From NCBI GenBank assembly GCA_963800275.1, contig CAWDAI010000006.1, forward strand, positions 186,001 to 250,000: DNA of 64,000 bases, written 5' to 3'. Numbering within the stretch: the first letter of the stretch is position 1; each line of letters begins with the position of its first letter. The notes under the pieces are model-generated. The model ran no database searches. It was not told where the DNA came from and saw nothing but the letters and a program-made list of their open reading frames with translations. This document shows positions 42,479 through 53,287 of the stretch, piece by piece. The stretch comes from JAFMJV01 sp963800275 (lineage in GTDB: Bacteria > Chloroflexota > Limnocylindria > Limnocylindrales > CSP1-4). The translations under genes were made by a program, and so were the position numbers.

Positions 42479-43780
42479 ATGCCTGCCCTACCGTCCCGCC
42501 TGGTTCGCCTCCTCACGTTGGCCGTGCTGCTCGTGGCCGCGACCACCTCCGCCGCCTCGGCCCAGCAGCCATCCGGGTCGGTCTCGTTCATGGTCTTCGG
42601 CGATCCCGCCGAGCTGGCTGCGTACCAGGCCCTGGTCGGGGCCTTCGAAGAGCAGCAGCCGGACATCGACGTGCAGCTGATCCACATCCCCAGCACGTCC
42701 GACTATCGGGCCCGCCTGGGGGCCGACTTCGCGGCCGGCGATCCCGCCGACGTGGTCCTCGTCAACTATCGCCGCTATGCACCGTTCGCGGCGATGGGCG
42801 TGCTGGAGCCGCTGGCACCCTACCTGCGCGCGAGCGATGTCATCAGCGCGGGCGATCTCTACCAGGTCGCCACGGAGCCCTTCACGTGGCGCGGCCAGCT
42901 CATGTGCATCCCCCAGAACATCAGCAGCCTGGTGGTCTACTACGACCGTGACCTCTTCGCCGCCGCGGGTCTGCCCTATCCGACCGATGGCTGGACCTGG
43001 GACGAATTCCTGGCGGCCGCGAAGGCCCTGACCCGTGACCTCGATGGTGACGGCACGACCGACCAGTACGGGGTCGGCATCGAGCCCTCCATCTTCCGCT
43101 TGGCGCCGTTCGTGTGGGCCAACGGCGGGGAGCTGGTGGTGCTCGAGTCCGGCCAGCGGCCGATCCGGCTGGCGCTCGACTCACGAGCCTCGCGCGAAGC
43201 GGTCGAGTGGTTCGTGGCCCTGCAGACCGAACACGGCGTGGTGCCGGATGCGCTGGCCGCGGCGGCACGAGACGATGCCAGTCGCTTCCTCGATGGCACC
43301 ACGGCCATGTACTTCGACAGCCGGCGCTTCACGCCCACCGCGCGCACGATCGAATCCTTCGCCTGGGACGTGGCGGCATTACCGGTGGGACAGGAGCGTG
43401 CGGGCATCCTCCACTCGGACGCCTATTGCATGGCTGCGGCGGCCGAGGACAAGGGCGCGGCCTGGGCCTTCATCGAGTTCGCCAACTCGCCCGAGGGCCA
43501 GGCCATCGTGGCGCGCAGCGGCCGGACGGTGCCCTCGCTGCGCGCGGTAGCCGAGTCGGATGCCTTCCTCGATCCGGCCGCGAGCCCGGCCAATTCGCGC
43601 GTCTGGCTCGACACCATCGACTCGCTGCGCGGCGTGCCGGTGATCGCCGGCTGGGTGGATGTGGAAGAGCTTACGGGCGACGAGCTGGAACGCGCCTTCT
43701 ATGGACAGGTCGGGGTGGATGAGGCCATCGATGCGATGGTCGCGCGGACGTTGCCTTTCTTCGCCGGTGAGGAAGGCTAG
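42479..43780 (+). CDS. sugar ABC transporter substrate-binding protein (family 1)
   Basis: A 433-residue exported binding protein (signal LLTLAVLLVAATTSAASAQQ, ATG 42479 with GGAG eight bases upstream). It has the MalE-type pattern: VSFMVFGDPAELAAYQALVG, DVVLVNYRRYAPFAAMGVLE, GQLMCIPQNISSLVVYYDRD, GWTWDEFLAAAKAL and AAWAFIEFANSPEGQAIVAR. DLDGDGTTDQYG is the usual calcium-loop-like insert. It probably binds an oligosaccharide or glycerol-phosphate-type solute and feeds the two permeases downstream. Confidence 0.88.
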   Translation: MPALPSRLVRLLTLAVLLVAATTSAASAQQPSGSVSFMVFGDPAELAAYQALVGAFEEQQPDIDVQLIHIPSTSDYRARLGADFAAGDPADVVLVNYRRYAPFAAMGVLEPLAPYLRASDVISAGDLYQVATEPFTWRGQLMCIPQNISSLVVYYDRDLFAAAGLPYPTDGWTWDEFLAAAKALTRDLDGDGTTDQYGVGIEPSIFRLAPFVWANGGELVVLESGQRPIRLALDSRASREAVEWFVALQTEHGVVPDALAAAARDDASRFLDGTTAMYFDSRRFTPTARTIESFAWDVAALPVGQERAGILHSDAYCMAAAAEDKGAAWAFIEFANSPEGQAIVARSGRTVPSLRAVAESDAFLDPAASPANSRVWLDTIDSLRGVPVIAGWVDVEELTGDELERAFYGQVGVDEAIDAMVARTLPFFAGEEG

Positions 43781-43810
43781 GGGCGCGGTCCTGATGCCGC
43801 TTCCGCACCG

Positions 43811-44695
43811 GTGAGGCGCTCCTCGGTCTCGTGGCGGTCCCGCCTGTGGGTCATGCTCCTGCCCTACCTCGTGGGCAGCCTGCTGCTGGTAGGCCTGCCG
43901 GCACTCCTCTCGGCGGTGCTGGCCTTCACCAGCTACGACGCCCTGCGCCCGCCGGTGTTCGCGGGCTTCGCCAACTTCCGGCTGCTGGCCGCTGACCCCG
44001 TCGTGGGCACGGCGCTGCGCAACACGCTCTTCTTCATCGTCCTGGCCGTGCCCCTGCGCATCGCGGGCGCCCTGGGCCTGGCCCTGTTGCTGTCGCGTCC
44101 GCGCCGAGGCGCCACCGGCTATCGGGCGGCTGTCTATGTGCCCACCGTCATCCCCGACGTGGCCTTCGCGCTCATCTGGCTCTGGATCTTCAACCCCGTC
44201 TTCGGACCCGTCAACGTGGCGCTGGAGGCGGTGGGTCTGCCTGCGCCCGGCTGGCTGGCGGATGCGGACACGGCGCGGTTCCCCTTCGTGGTCATGGCCG
44301 CCTTCGTCATCGGCGAGGGCTTCGTGGTGCTGCTGGCGGCCCTGCGCGGGCTGTCGCGGGAGATCTTCGACGCAGCGGCCGTGGACGGAGCCGGGCGCTG
44401 GGCGTCGTTCCGCCATCTGACGTTCCCCCTCTTGCTGCCGTGGCTCGCGCTGCTCAGCGCCAGGGACGTCGTGCTCAGCTTCCAGTGGACGTTCACGCCC
44501 TCATACGTGATGACCGGCGGCGATCCCTACTACGCCACGATGTTCCTGCCGCTGGTGACCTACGAGGAGGCCTTCGACCGCTTTCGCTTCGGAGCCGGAT
44601 CGGCGCTGATGCTGGTGACGTTCCTGCTCTCGGTGCTGATCATCGGGGGTCTCTACCTGCTGTTCCGTCGTCGCGGATACGTGGCCGATGTCTGA
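43811..44695 (+). CDS. sugar ABC transporter permease (MalF/UgpA-like)
   Basis: A 294-residue permease with six membrane helices. The core includes YVPTVIPDVAFALIWLWIFN and the EAA loop EIFDAAAVDGAGRWASFRHL. The start is GTG 43811, 30 bases after the binding protein. It overlaps the next permease by eight bases, so both are translated together as a heterodimeric channel. Confidence 0.88.
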   Translation: MRRSSVSWRSRLWVMLLPYLVGSLLLVGLPALLSAVLAFTSYDALRPPVFAGFANFRLLAADPVVGTALRNTLFFIVLAVPLRIAGALGLALLLSRPRRGATGYRAAVYVPTVIPDVAFALIWLWIFNPVFGPVNVALEAVGLPAPGWLADADTARFPFVVMAAFVIGEGFVVLLAALRGLSREIFDAAAVDGAGRWASFRHLTFPLLLPWLALLSARDVVLSFQWTFTPSYVMTGGDPYYATMFLPLVTYEEAFDRFRFGAGSALMLVTFLLSVLIIGGLYLLFRRRGYVADV

Positions 44696-45521
44696 GCGGG
44701 CCGATCCACGCGGCGGATGGCTGAGCGTGCATCTGCTCCCGCTGCTGGTGGCGGCGGTCTTCCTGCTGCCGCTGCTGTGGATGATCACGGCCTCGCTGCG
44801 GGGGCCGGGGCTGGCGCCGCCCTCGACCATCGAGTGGCTGCCCCCGGGGGCCACGCCCGCCAACTACGGGACGGTCTTCGAGCTGCTGCCGTTCGGGCGC
44901 TACCTGCTCAACTCGCTGGCGGTCGTGGCGCTGGCGGTACCACTCACGGTGATCACCGCGTCGATGGCGGGCTTCGCCATGGCCCTGCTGGACCGGCACG
45001 TTCGGGGCGCCCTGGTGGTGCTCTCGGTGGCCTTGCTGCTGGTGCCGGTGACGGCGCTCTGGCTGACCCGCTTCCTGCTCTTCAGCTGGATCGGTCTCAC
45101 GGACACCTTGGTGGCCCTGGTCGTGCCCGCGCTGGCCGGCTCGAGCCCGCTCTTCGTGCTCATCTACTACTGGACCTTCCGGCGAGCCAACGCCGAGGTC
45201 TTCGAGATGGCTCATCTCGACGGCGCTGGTCCGCTGGACGTGTGGCGGCGCGTGGCCATGCCCAACGCCTGGCCCTCCACGGTGGCGGTGGCCGTGCTTA
45301 CGTTCATCCTCTATTGGAACGACTTCATCAGCCCGCTGCTCTACCTGCGTGACCAGGACCTCTACACGCTGCCGCTGGGACTGCGGCAGCTCCAGCAGCT
45401 CGATCCCACGGGCTGGCCGGTGATGATGGCCGGGGCGGTCATGCTGACGCTGCCGGCAGTGCTCTTCTTCCTCGTCGTCGGCCGACTCTTCCTCGGCCAG
45501 CGCGGCTGGGAGCGCGACTAG
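44688..45521 (+). CDS. sugar ABC transporter permease (MalG/UgpE-like)
   Basis: A 277-residue permease. It shows the NSLAVVALAVPLTVITASMA helix region, the EAA loop EVFEMAHLDGAGPLDVWRRV and MPNAWPSTVAVAVLTFILYW, typical of MalG-type partners. It is the last gene of the set; no ATPase gene follows, so energising must use an ATPase encoded elsewhere (as in MsmX-type sharing). Confidence 0.88.
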   Translation: MSERADPRGGWLSVHLLPLLVAAVFLLPLLWMITASLRGPGLAPPSTIEWLPPGATPANYGTVFELLPFGRYLLNSLAVVALAVPLTVITASMAGFAMALLDRHVRGALVVLSVALLLVPVTALWLTRFLLFSWIGLTDTLVALVVPALAGSSPLFVLIYYWTFRRANAEVFEMAHLDGAGPLDVWRRVAMPNAWPSTVAVAVLTFILYWNDFISPLLYLRDQDLYTLPLGLRQLQQLDPTGWPVMMAGAVMLTLPAVLFFLVVGRLFLGQRGWERD

Positions 45522-45701
45522 CCAAGGACCCAGCACACCGGTGCCGGCACCCGACTTCCAGGCCCTGCTGGGCAGGTGCAAGGAAGCCGTAATCGCCCAC
45601 GGGGCTTCGGCGATGCGAGCGTAGCCGCCGCGGCGCTGGACTGGTGGCATGAACGGCATCGATCCGGCCGGCCGCGGCCGCCTCTCTACGGTTCCCGCAA
45701 C

Positions 45702-46295
45702 GTGGGGCTGATCGACCTCAACGCCATGCTCCGGACGCTGGCCGTCGGCGCTATCGCCTACGTCGCCCTCGTGGCCATGCTGCGGGTATCGGGCAAACGG
45801 ACGCTCTCGCAGCTGAACGCGTTCGACCTCGTCGTCACCGTCGCGCTCGGCTCGACGCTGGCTACGATCCTGCTCTCGGACGACACCGGCCTGGCGCAGG
45901 GGCTCGTGGCGTTCGCCTTGTTGATCGCACTCCAGTTCCTCATCACGTGGAGCTCGCTGCGCTCACGGAAGGTCGCGCGATTGGCCAAGTCGGAGCCCAC
46001 GATGCTGGTCTTGCGCGGCGAGCTGCTCACCGAGGCGCTGCGTCGGGAGCGCCTGCTGCTCAGCGAGGTGGAAGCGGCCCTGCGGCAGCACGGCTTGGCC
46101 ACGGTGGACGAGGCGGCCCTGGTCACGCTCGAGACGGACGGCTCGATCTCGGTGGTTCCGCACCTCGCGCCCGAGACGGCCCGCAGACTCGAGGATGGCC
46201 TTGTCGCCCGCGGCCCCGGCACCGCTGCTTCGAGACCGGGGCAGTCGCCATCGACGTGGAACGACCCTACGGTTACCGAGGACCGGGCCGATTGA
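45702..46295 (+). CDS. DUF421 (YetF-like) membrane protein
   Basis: A protein of about 197 residues. Three N-terminal helices contain RVSGKRTLSQLNAFDLVVTV and ALGSTLATILLSDDTGLAQG, the DUF421 signature. The cytoplasmic part (LAKSEPTMLVLRGELLTEAL, EVEAALRQHGLATVDEAALV, ETDGSISVV) is the conserved YetF C-terminal domain. The start is uncertain: GTG 45702 and ATG 45726 are in frame, neither with a good ribosome site, and the frame is open to 45576. The function of the family is not settled (sporulation and stress links in bacilli). Confidence 0.8.
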   Translation: MGLIDLNAMLRTLAVGAIAYVALVAMLRVSGKRTLSQLNAFDLVVTVALGSTLATILLSDDTGLAQGLVAFALLIALQFLITWSSLRSRKVARLAKSEPTMLVLRGELLTEALRRERLLLSEVEAALRQHGLATVDEAALVTLETDGSISVVPHLAPETARRLEDGLVARGPGTAASRPGQSPSTWNDPTVTEDRAD

Positions 46296-46373
46296 CCGCC
46301 ACCACTGCGTGCCCCTCGCGTCGCGGCCCGGGATTCGGTAGCATCGGAAAAACCCCAGAGGAGCGAGAGATCC

Positions 46374-48016
<1,643 letters not shown>

Positions 48017-48020
<4 letters not shown>

Positions 48021-48916
48021 TCCGCCACCTCCGCGGCGACCTCGTCCGGCAGCAGCGGCCGGATGGCCAGGCTCTGCTGGGTGCCGTCGGGCAGCTCCAG
48101 CACGATGTAGCCCTGACCACCACTGGGCACCGGCACCACCAGCGCGACCTGCTCGGGTGTGAGGGTGGCCACCGCCAGGCCGTCCCCGCTGAAGTCCGCG
48201 GGCGTGACGTCTTCCCAGGGCCACGCCACCGCGTCGGCCGGCGCATCGATCCAGACGTCGGTCAGCAGCGCTCGGTAGCGGGGCACATCGAATTCGCTCG
48301 GGTCGGTGGCCACCTCCGAGAACCGGCTGAGCTGATCGGCCAGTGCCTCGAACCGCGCCCGGGCCTCGGGATCGGGAGCCTGCGAGTCGAAGCCGAGGGC
48401 CCCGATCGTGATCGTCTTGTCTACGCCGTCGGCGTCGATGGTGAAGACCGTGTTCGGGGTATCGGCGATGTAGGGGTCAGGGTAGAGATCGGCTGCCTCG
48501 CGCAGGCCACCGTCGTCGAGTGCGTCCGTGAGCAGGCTGTCGACCTGCTCGGGCGTCAGCGCGACGCACTGGTAGGGCGGCAGGGGCTCGGTGATGGAGT
48601 CCTGCGCGACCGATGGGCGGAAGACCGCCACGTTGTTGCCGTAGAGGGTGAACGTGGGGCTCTCGAGGAACGCGACCTCCAAGGGCACGAACCCGCCACC
48701 GACCGACATGCGCAGCACGATCGCCCCAGGGTCGGTGGGATGGTCGACGCTTCCCAGCTCCCCGGGTATCTGCGTCCAGCAGGCGCCGGGGACCGGGCTG
48801 GCCTCGTCGGCGAGCGTGGCCGACGCGGACAGGATGACGGCCGCTCCGGCCAGCGCGAGCGCGGCTCGATGAGCGGTTCGGGACAGGGGGTGAGGGGGGG
48901 TGTTGATGTGGTTCAT
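48017..48916 (-). CDS. exported protein of unknown function
   Basis: A 299-residue protein from ATG 48916 with a signal peptide (residues about 17-38, ALALAGAAVILSASATLADE). The mature part is acidic and soluble with Asp/Pro-rich loops; segments such as ECVALTPEQVD-like YQCVALTPEQVDSLLTDALD and AVATLTPEQVALVVPVPSGG look like two related repeats. I do not recognise a family. It is convergent with pyrG and divergent from the transaldolase. Confidence 0.6.
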
Positions 48917-49091
48917 GCGCAGTGAGACGTCACCGCGGGTCGGGTGGTTCCCGGCGAGATGGTGCGATCGCAAGGGCGACGGCATCGGGAACGGCGACAG
49001 GCGGCAAAGGACAGGGACGCGGCCGGCTGCCCGTACAATGGTGGCCCATCCCCCAGTCGCAACGAATCAACCTCCGGAGGCGGCCAGACCC

Positions 49092-49757
49092 ATGAAGCTG
49101 TTCCTTGATACCGCTGTCATCGATGAGATCCGCACCGTCCACAAGTGGGGCGTGCTCGATGGCGTGACCACCAACCCGACGCTCTTCGCCAAGGCCGGAG
49201 GTGGCAGCTACGAGGACGTGCTCGCGGAGATCTGCGACATCACCTCGGGCCCCGTGAGCGCGGAGGTCATCGCTGACGACCTCGAGGGCATCCTGCGCGA
49301 AGGCCGCGCCTTCACCAAGATCGCGCCCAACATCGTCATCAAGGTGCCCATGTCCGAGACCGGCCTGACTGCCATCTCGACCTTCGCCGAGGAGGGCATC
49401 AAGACCAACTGCACGCTCATCTTCAGCTCGGCCCAGGGCCTCCTGGCGGCGAAGGCCGGCGCGACCTACCTGTCGCCGTTCGTGGGGCGGCTCGATGACA
49501 TCGCCGAGGAGGGCATGGACATGGTCCGCGAGCTTTCCGCCATCCTCGAGATCCAGGGCCTGGACGCGGAGATCATCGTGGCTTCCACCCGCTCGCCGCG
49601 CCACGTCATCGACGGCGCGCTGGCCGGGGCCCAGATCGCGACGGTGCCGTTCAAGGTCGTCCAGCAGATGGTCCATCACCCCTTGACGGACAAGGGCATC
49701 GCCCAGTTCGAGGCTGACTGGGCCAAGGCCCAGAAGGAGCTCGCCGCCAAGGGCTAG
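49092..49757 (+). CDS. tal: transaldolase (TalC/FSA-type)
   Basis: A 221-residue small transaldolase. It reads MKLFLDTAVIDEIRTVHKWG, VTTNPTLFAKAG, the Schiff-base Lys84 in IVIKVPMSETG, TNCTLIFSSAQGLLAAKAG and SPFVGRLDDIAEEGMD. It interconverts pentose-phosphate sugars with fructose 6-phosphate and complements the tkt-pgi-gnd-zwf-opcA-pgl operon 32 kb away. The ATG is 11 bases after GGAGG; the open frame upstream to 48900 has no similarity. Confidence 0.92.
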   Translation: MKLFLDTAVIDEIRTVHKWGVLDGVTTNPTLFAKAGGGSYEDVLAEICDITSGPVSAEVIADDLEGILREGRAFTKIAPNIVIKVPMSETGLTAISTFAEEGIKTNCTLIFSSAQGLLAAKAGATYLSPFVGRLDDIAEEGMDMVRELSAILEIQGLDAEIIVASTRSPRHVIDGALAGAQIATVPFKVVQQMVHHPLTDKGIAQFEADWAKAQKELAAKG

Positions 49758-49831
49758 CTCGCCAGGCGGCGGCCGTCGCCAGCGCGATCGGACACGCACC
49801 GGAGGCGGAGCGACCGCCCGGTCCCACGTGG

Positions 49832-49860
49832 TTGACCGATTCCGGGTGCGTGATTACTAT
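49832..49860 (+). promoter_or_regulatory. sigma-70-type promoter of rho
   Basis: TTGACC (49832-49837) and TACTAT (49855-49860) are separated by exactly 17 bases, a good housekeeping promoter. It would give an untranslated leader of about 155 bases before the rho ATG. The rho leader contains no gene. In many bacteria rho represses itself by early termination in its leader. Confidence 0.7.
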
Positions 49861-50023
49861 CCCATCAACCCCTTCCTTCCCACGATCTGCCGAACCGTCG
49901 GTGCATGGTCGGCCGTACCGGATCGGAACGGGGTCCCATCCTTCAGCTTGGTCCGGCGTCGTGCGTCGCGCTGTTCGCCCCGAGCACCCATCCCCGTTGC
50001 CGCAAGGATCGAAGACCCTGGAT

Positions 50024-51295
50024 ATGGACATCAAGGAACTCGAGAAGAAGGACGCCGACGAGCTCGCCAGGATCGGTGGAGACCTGGATGTGGCCGATGC
50101 CGATGGCATGGATCGCGGAGAGCTGGTCGAGCAGATCATGCAGCGTCAGTCCGAGCAGAAGGGCCAGCGCTATGCGGCCGGCATCCTGGACCTGGTCGAG
50201 GACGGCTATGGCTTCATGCGCCGCCGTGGCCTCATGCCCAGCCCCGACGATGTCTACGTCAGCTCCAGCCACGTCCGCCGCTTCAGCCTGCGTGCCGGCG
50301 ACCGTGTGGCCGGCATCCCGCGTCCGCCCAAGAAGGGTGAGAAGTACTGGGGCCTGGTGCGCGTCGAGACCGTCAACGGCATGGACCCCAACGACGCTCG
50401 CCGCCGGCCGCACTTCGATGAGCTCACGCCCATCCACCCCTACCAGCTGATCAACCTCGAGTCCGACCCCGAGAACCTGAGCCAGCGGCTGGTCAACATC
50501 GTCAACCCCATCGGCAAGGGCCAGCGTGCTCTTGTGGTGAGCCCGCCCAAGGCGGGTAAGACGATGCTGCTCAAGAACATGGCCAATGGCATCACCACCA
50601 ACTACCCGGAGATCCTGCTCATGGTCGCGCTCATCGGCGAGCGGCCGGAGGAGGTCACGGACATGCGACGGTCGGTGAAGGGTGAGGTCATCTCCTCGAC
50701 CTTCGACGAGCCCACCGAGAACCACACGCATGTCGCCGAGATGGCCCTGGAGATCGCCAAGCGCCAGGTGGAGTCCGGCCGCGACGTGGTCATCCTGCTC
50801 GACTCCATCACGCGCCTCTCGCGGGCCTACAACCTGGCCCTGCCGCCGTCCGGCCGCACGCTCACCGGCGGCATCGACCCCGTCGCCCTGTATCCGCCCA
50901 AGCGCTTCTTCGGCGCCGCCCGCAAACTGGAGGAAGGTGGTTCGCTGACCATCATCGCGACCTGCCTCGTGGACACCGGGTCGCGCATGGATGACGTCAT
51001 CTACGAGGAGTTCAAGGGGACCGGCAACAGCGAGCTGATCCTTGATCGCAAGCTGGCCGAGAAGCGCATCTACCCCTCCATCGACGTGCAACGTTCCGGC
51101 ACCCGTCGCGAAGAGCTGCTGCTCGAGGAGCCGGTGCTCAAGATGGTCTGGACCATGCGCCGCATGCTCAGCGCGGTGGGCACCAACGAGGGCATCGAGC
51201 TGCTGCTCAACCGCCTCTCCAAGACGGATACCAACGCCGAGTTCCTGGCCTCGCTCACGCGGCAGGCTGCCAGCGAGGGTTCCGGCAACAAGTGA
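50024..51295 (+). CDS. rho: transcription termination factor Rho
   Basis: A 423-residue RNA-dependent ATPase/translocase that ends transcripts. Order: helical N-terminal domain (IKELEKKDADELARIGGDLD), cold-shock-like RNA-binding domain (YAAGILDLVEDGYGFMRRRG, DDVYVSSSHVRRFSLRAGD), then the RecA-like core with Walker A VVSPPKAGKTMLLKNMA, VALIGERPEEVTDMRRSVKG, LLDSITRLSRAYNLALPPSG (Walker B and Q-loop) and DRKLAEKRIYPSIDV. The length is like E. coli Rho and lacks the long basic insertion of actinobacterial Rho. I take ATG 50024, because the longer frame runs back through the promoter. Confidence 0.96.
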   Translation: MDIKELEKKDADELARIGGDLDVADADGMDRGELVEQIMQRQSEQKGQRYAAGILDLVEDGYGFMRRRGLMPSPDDVYVSSSHVRRFSLRAGDRVAGIPRPPKKGEKYWGLVRVETVNGMDPNDARRRPHFDELTPIHPYQLINLESDPENLSQRLVNIVNPIGKGQRALVVSPPKAGKTMLLKNMANGITTNYPEILLMVALIGERPEEVTDMRRSVKGEVISSTFDEPTENHTHVAEMALEIAKRQVESGRDVVILLDSITRLSRAYNLALPPSGRTLTGGIDPVALYPPKRFFGAARKLEEGGSLTIIATCLVDTGSRMDDVIYEEFKGTGNSELILDRKLAEKRIYPSIDVQRSGTRREELLLEEPVLKMVWTMRRMLSAVGTNEGIELLLNRLSKTDTNAEFLASLTRQAASEGSGNK

Positions 51296-51341
51296 CGCGG
51301 CCGGTCGGGTGCATGACCGACCTCGCCCACGGGTCTGAGCG

Positions 51342-52646
51342 ATGTTCCTCGACCGCGTCGATCTGACCGTCATCGCCGGCAACGGCGGCAACGGCGCGGC
51401 CACCTTCCGGCGCGAAGCGCACGTGCCCCGCGGCGGTCCCGATGGCGGGGATGGCGGCCGCGGCGGCTCCGTCTACCTGGTCGTCGATGTGGGCCAGACG
51501 ATGCTCATCGACTACCGCTACAAGCACCACTTCCGGGCCGAGCACGGCGGTGCGGGCGCGCGCGCTCGCCGCCACGGCAAGTCCGGCTCGGACCTGGAGC
51601 TGCCCGTCCCGCCAGGGACGACCATCTACGACGCCAACAGCGGCGACCTGCTCGCAGACCTGGTCTACCCGGCACAGCGCGTGATGGTCGCACGGGGCGG
51701 CCGCGGCGGGCTGGGCAACACCCACTTCGCCACCTCCACGCACCAGGCGCCGAAGCATGCCCAGAAGGGTGAGCCGGGTGAGGAGCGTCGGCTCCGCCTG
51801 GAGCTGCGGCTGATCGCCGACGTGGGCCTGGTGGGTCTGCCCAACGCTGGCAAGTCGACCCTCCTGCGGGCGTTGACCGCGGCCACGCCCAAGGTCGCTG
51901 ACTACCCCTTCACCACGCTCGAGCCCAACCTCGGTGTGCTCGACCTGGCCCAGGATGACGCGGGCGATGAGCGGCGCCCGACGCTGGCCGACCTGCCTGG
52001 GCTCATCGAGGGCGCCAGTGCTGGTGCCGGCCTGGGACACGCCTTCCTGCGCCACGTCGAGCGCACGCGCGTGCTGGTGCACGTGGTGGACATGTCCGAG
52101 ACCGATCCTGAGCGTGACTACGAGGTCATCCGGGACGAGCTGGAGGCGCGCGACCCGGCATTGCTCGAGAAGGCCACCCTGGTGGTGCTCAACAAACTGG
52201 ACCTCGATCCCGATCCGGCAGCGGTCCGTGGCTTCGCCGCGGCCCGCGCGCGCGAGGGTCTCGAGGTGGTGGGCATCTCTGCCGCGGAGGGCCTGGGACT
52301 GGCCGAGCTACGGGCAGCGCTGGCGCGGATGTTGCCGGCGGACGAGGAGCTGGGCGGTCCCGGCGAGGCTGCGGGCGTGGTCGTCCATCGCTATGACCCG
52401 GCAGAGGAGGGCTACGTCATCGAGCGTGAGTCGGATGGGGTGTGGGTCGTGGAAGGCCGGCGCGTCGAGCGACTCGTGGCCCAGACGGACTTCGAGAACG
52501 ATGAGTCGGCCGCGCGCTTCCAGCGGGAGCTGGCCCGACTGGGCCTGGTGGACAAGCTGCGCGCGGCCGGTGTGGAGGCGGGCGACACCGTGCGTATCGG
52601 TCGCACCGAGCTCGAGTGGGGAGCCGAACCTGGAGCGTGGGTGTGA
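51342..52646 (+). CDS. obg: GTPase Obg (CgtA)
   Basis: A 434-residue ribosome-assembly GTPase. It has an Obg glycine-rich domain (VIAGNGGNGAATFRREAHVP, GGPDGGDGGRGGSVYLVVDV), the GTPase domain with G1 GLPNAGKSTLLRAL, G3 DLPGLIEGASAGAGLG and G4 LNKLD, and a C-terminal OCT domain (residues about 345-425). It lies 46 bases after rho and overlaps nadD (GTGA). Confidence 0.96.
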   Translation: MFLDRVDLTVIAGNGGNGAATFRREAHVPRGGPDGGDGGRGGSVYLVVDVGQTMLIDYRYKHHFRAEHGGAGARARRHGKSGSDLELPVPPGTTIYDANSGDLLADLVYPAQRVMVARGGRGGLGNTHFATSTHQAPKHAQKGEPGEERRLRLELRLIADVGLVGLPNAGKSTLLRALTAATPKVADYPFTTLEPNLGVLDLAQDDAGDERRPTLADLPGLIEGASAGAGLGHAFLRHVERTRVLVHVVDMSETDPERDYEVIRDELEARDPALLEKATLVVLNKLDLDPDPAAVRGFAAARAREGLEVVGISAAEGLGLAELRAALARMLPADEELGGPGEAAGVVVHRYDPAEEGYVIERESDGVWVVEGRRVERLVAQTDFENDESAARFQRELARLGLVDKLRAAGVEAGDTVRIGRTELEWGAEPGAWV

Positions 52647-53287
52647 CCACGGCAGGGGAGGCGCGCGCCTTCGGCATCCTCGGAGGCACGTTCGACCCGG
52701 TCCACGAGGGCCATCTCGCGCTCGCGCGCGAGGCGCTGCGGGAGCTCGACCTCGATCATGTGCTCTTCGTGCCCAATGCCGACCCACCTCACAAGCAGGA
52801 CCAGGTCATCACCCCGGCGAACGACCGGGAGGCGATGGTGGCCCTCGCGGTCGAACCCGAGTCGGGCTTGCGGCTATCGCGCATCGAGCTTGACCGGCCC
52901 GGACCGTCGTACACGGTGGACACGGTGGCGGAGCTGGCGGCGCGTGCCCGCCGCGAAAGCCGTCCCGAACCGTGGTTCGTGATGTCCGCGGAGGTCCTCG
53001 ATGACTTCGAGACCTGGCGCGAGCCCGAACGGATCCTGCAGCTGTGCCGCATCGCCGTCGGGCCGCGGCCGGGCACGGAACCGCTCGATGACCGTTGGGT
53101 GGAGGCGCGGTTCCCGGGCTGCGGCTCACGCTTCGCCTTCCTGCCCGGCCCGGAACTGGACATCGCCAGCACCACCATCCGCGAGCGGGTGGCGCGAGGT
53201 GAACCGATCGACACGCTGGTGCCCGCCCCCGTGCGACGCTACATCGACGTACACGGGCTCTACCGCATGCATGCGCCCGCTCGGTGA
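52643..53287 (+). CDS. nadD: nicotinate-nucleotide adenylyltransferase
   Basis: A 214-residue enzyme that adenylates nicotinate mononucleotide for NAD synthesis. It has the nucleotidyl-transferase motifs GILGGTFDPVHEGHLALARE (HxGH) and ISSTxxR-type IASTTIRERVARGEPI, plus VLFVPNADPPHK for the substrate. GTG 52643 overlaps the obg stop by four bases. The usual obg-nadD-rsfS order is interrupted here by a racemase gene. Confidence 0.93.
   Translation: MTTAGEARAFGILGGTFDPVHEGHLALAREALRELDLDHVLFVPNADPPHKQDQVITPANDREAMVALAVEPESGLRLSRIELDRPGPSYTVDTVAELAARARRESRPEPWFVMSAEVLDDFETWREPERILQLCRIAVGPRPGTEPLDDRWVEARFPGCGSRFAFLPGPELDIASTTIRERVARGEPIDTLVPAPVRRYIDVHGLYRMHAPAR

Noticed and set aside
46296..46340. 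TTGACC near 46293 with TAGCAT as a pyrG promoter
   Set aside because: The spacing is far beyond the 16-18 bases needed.
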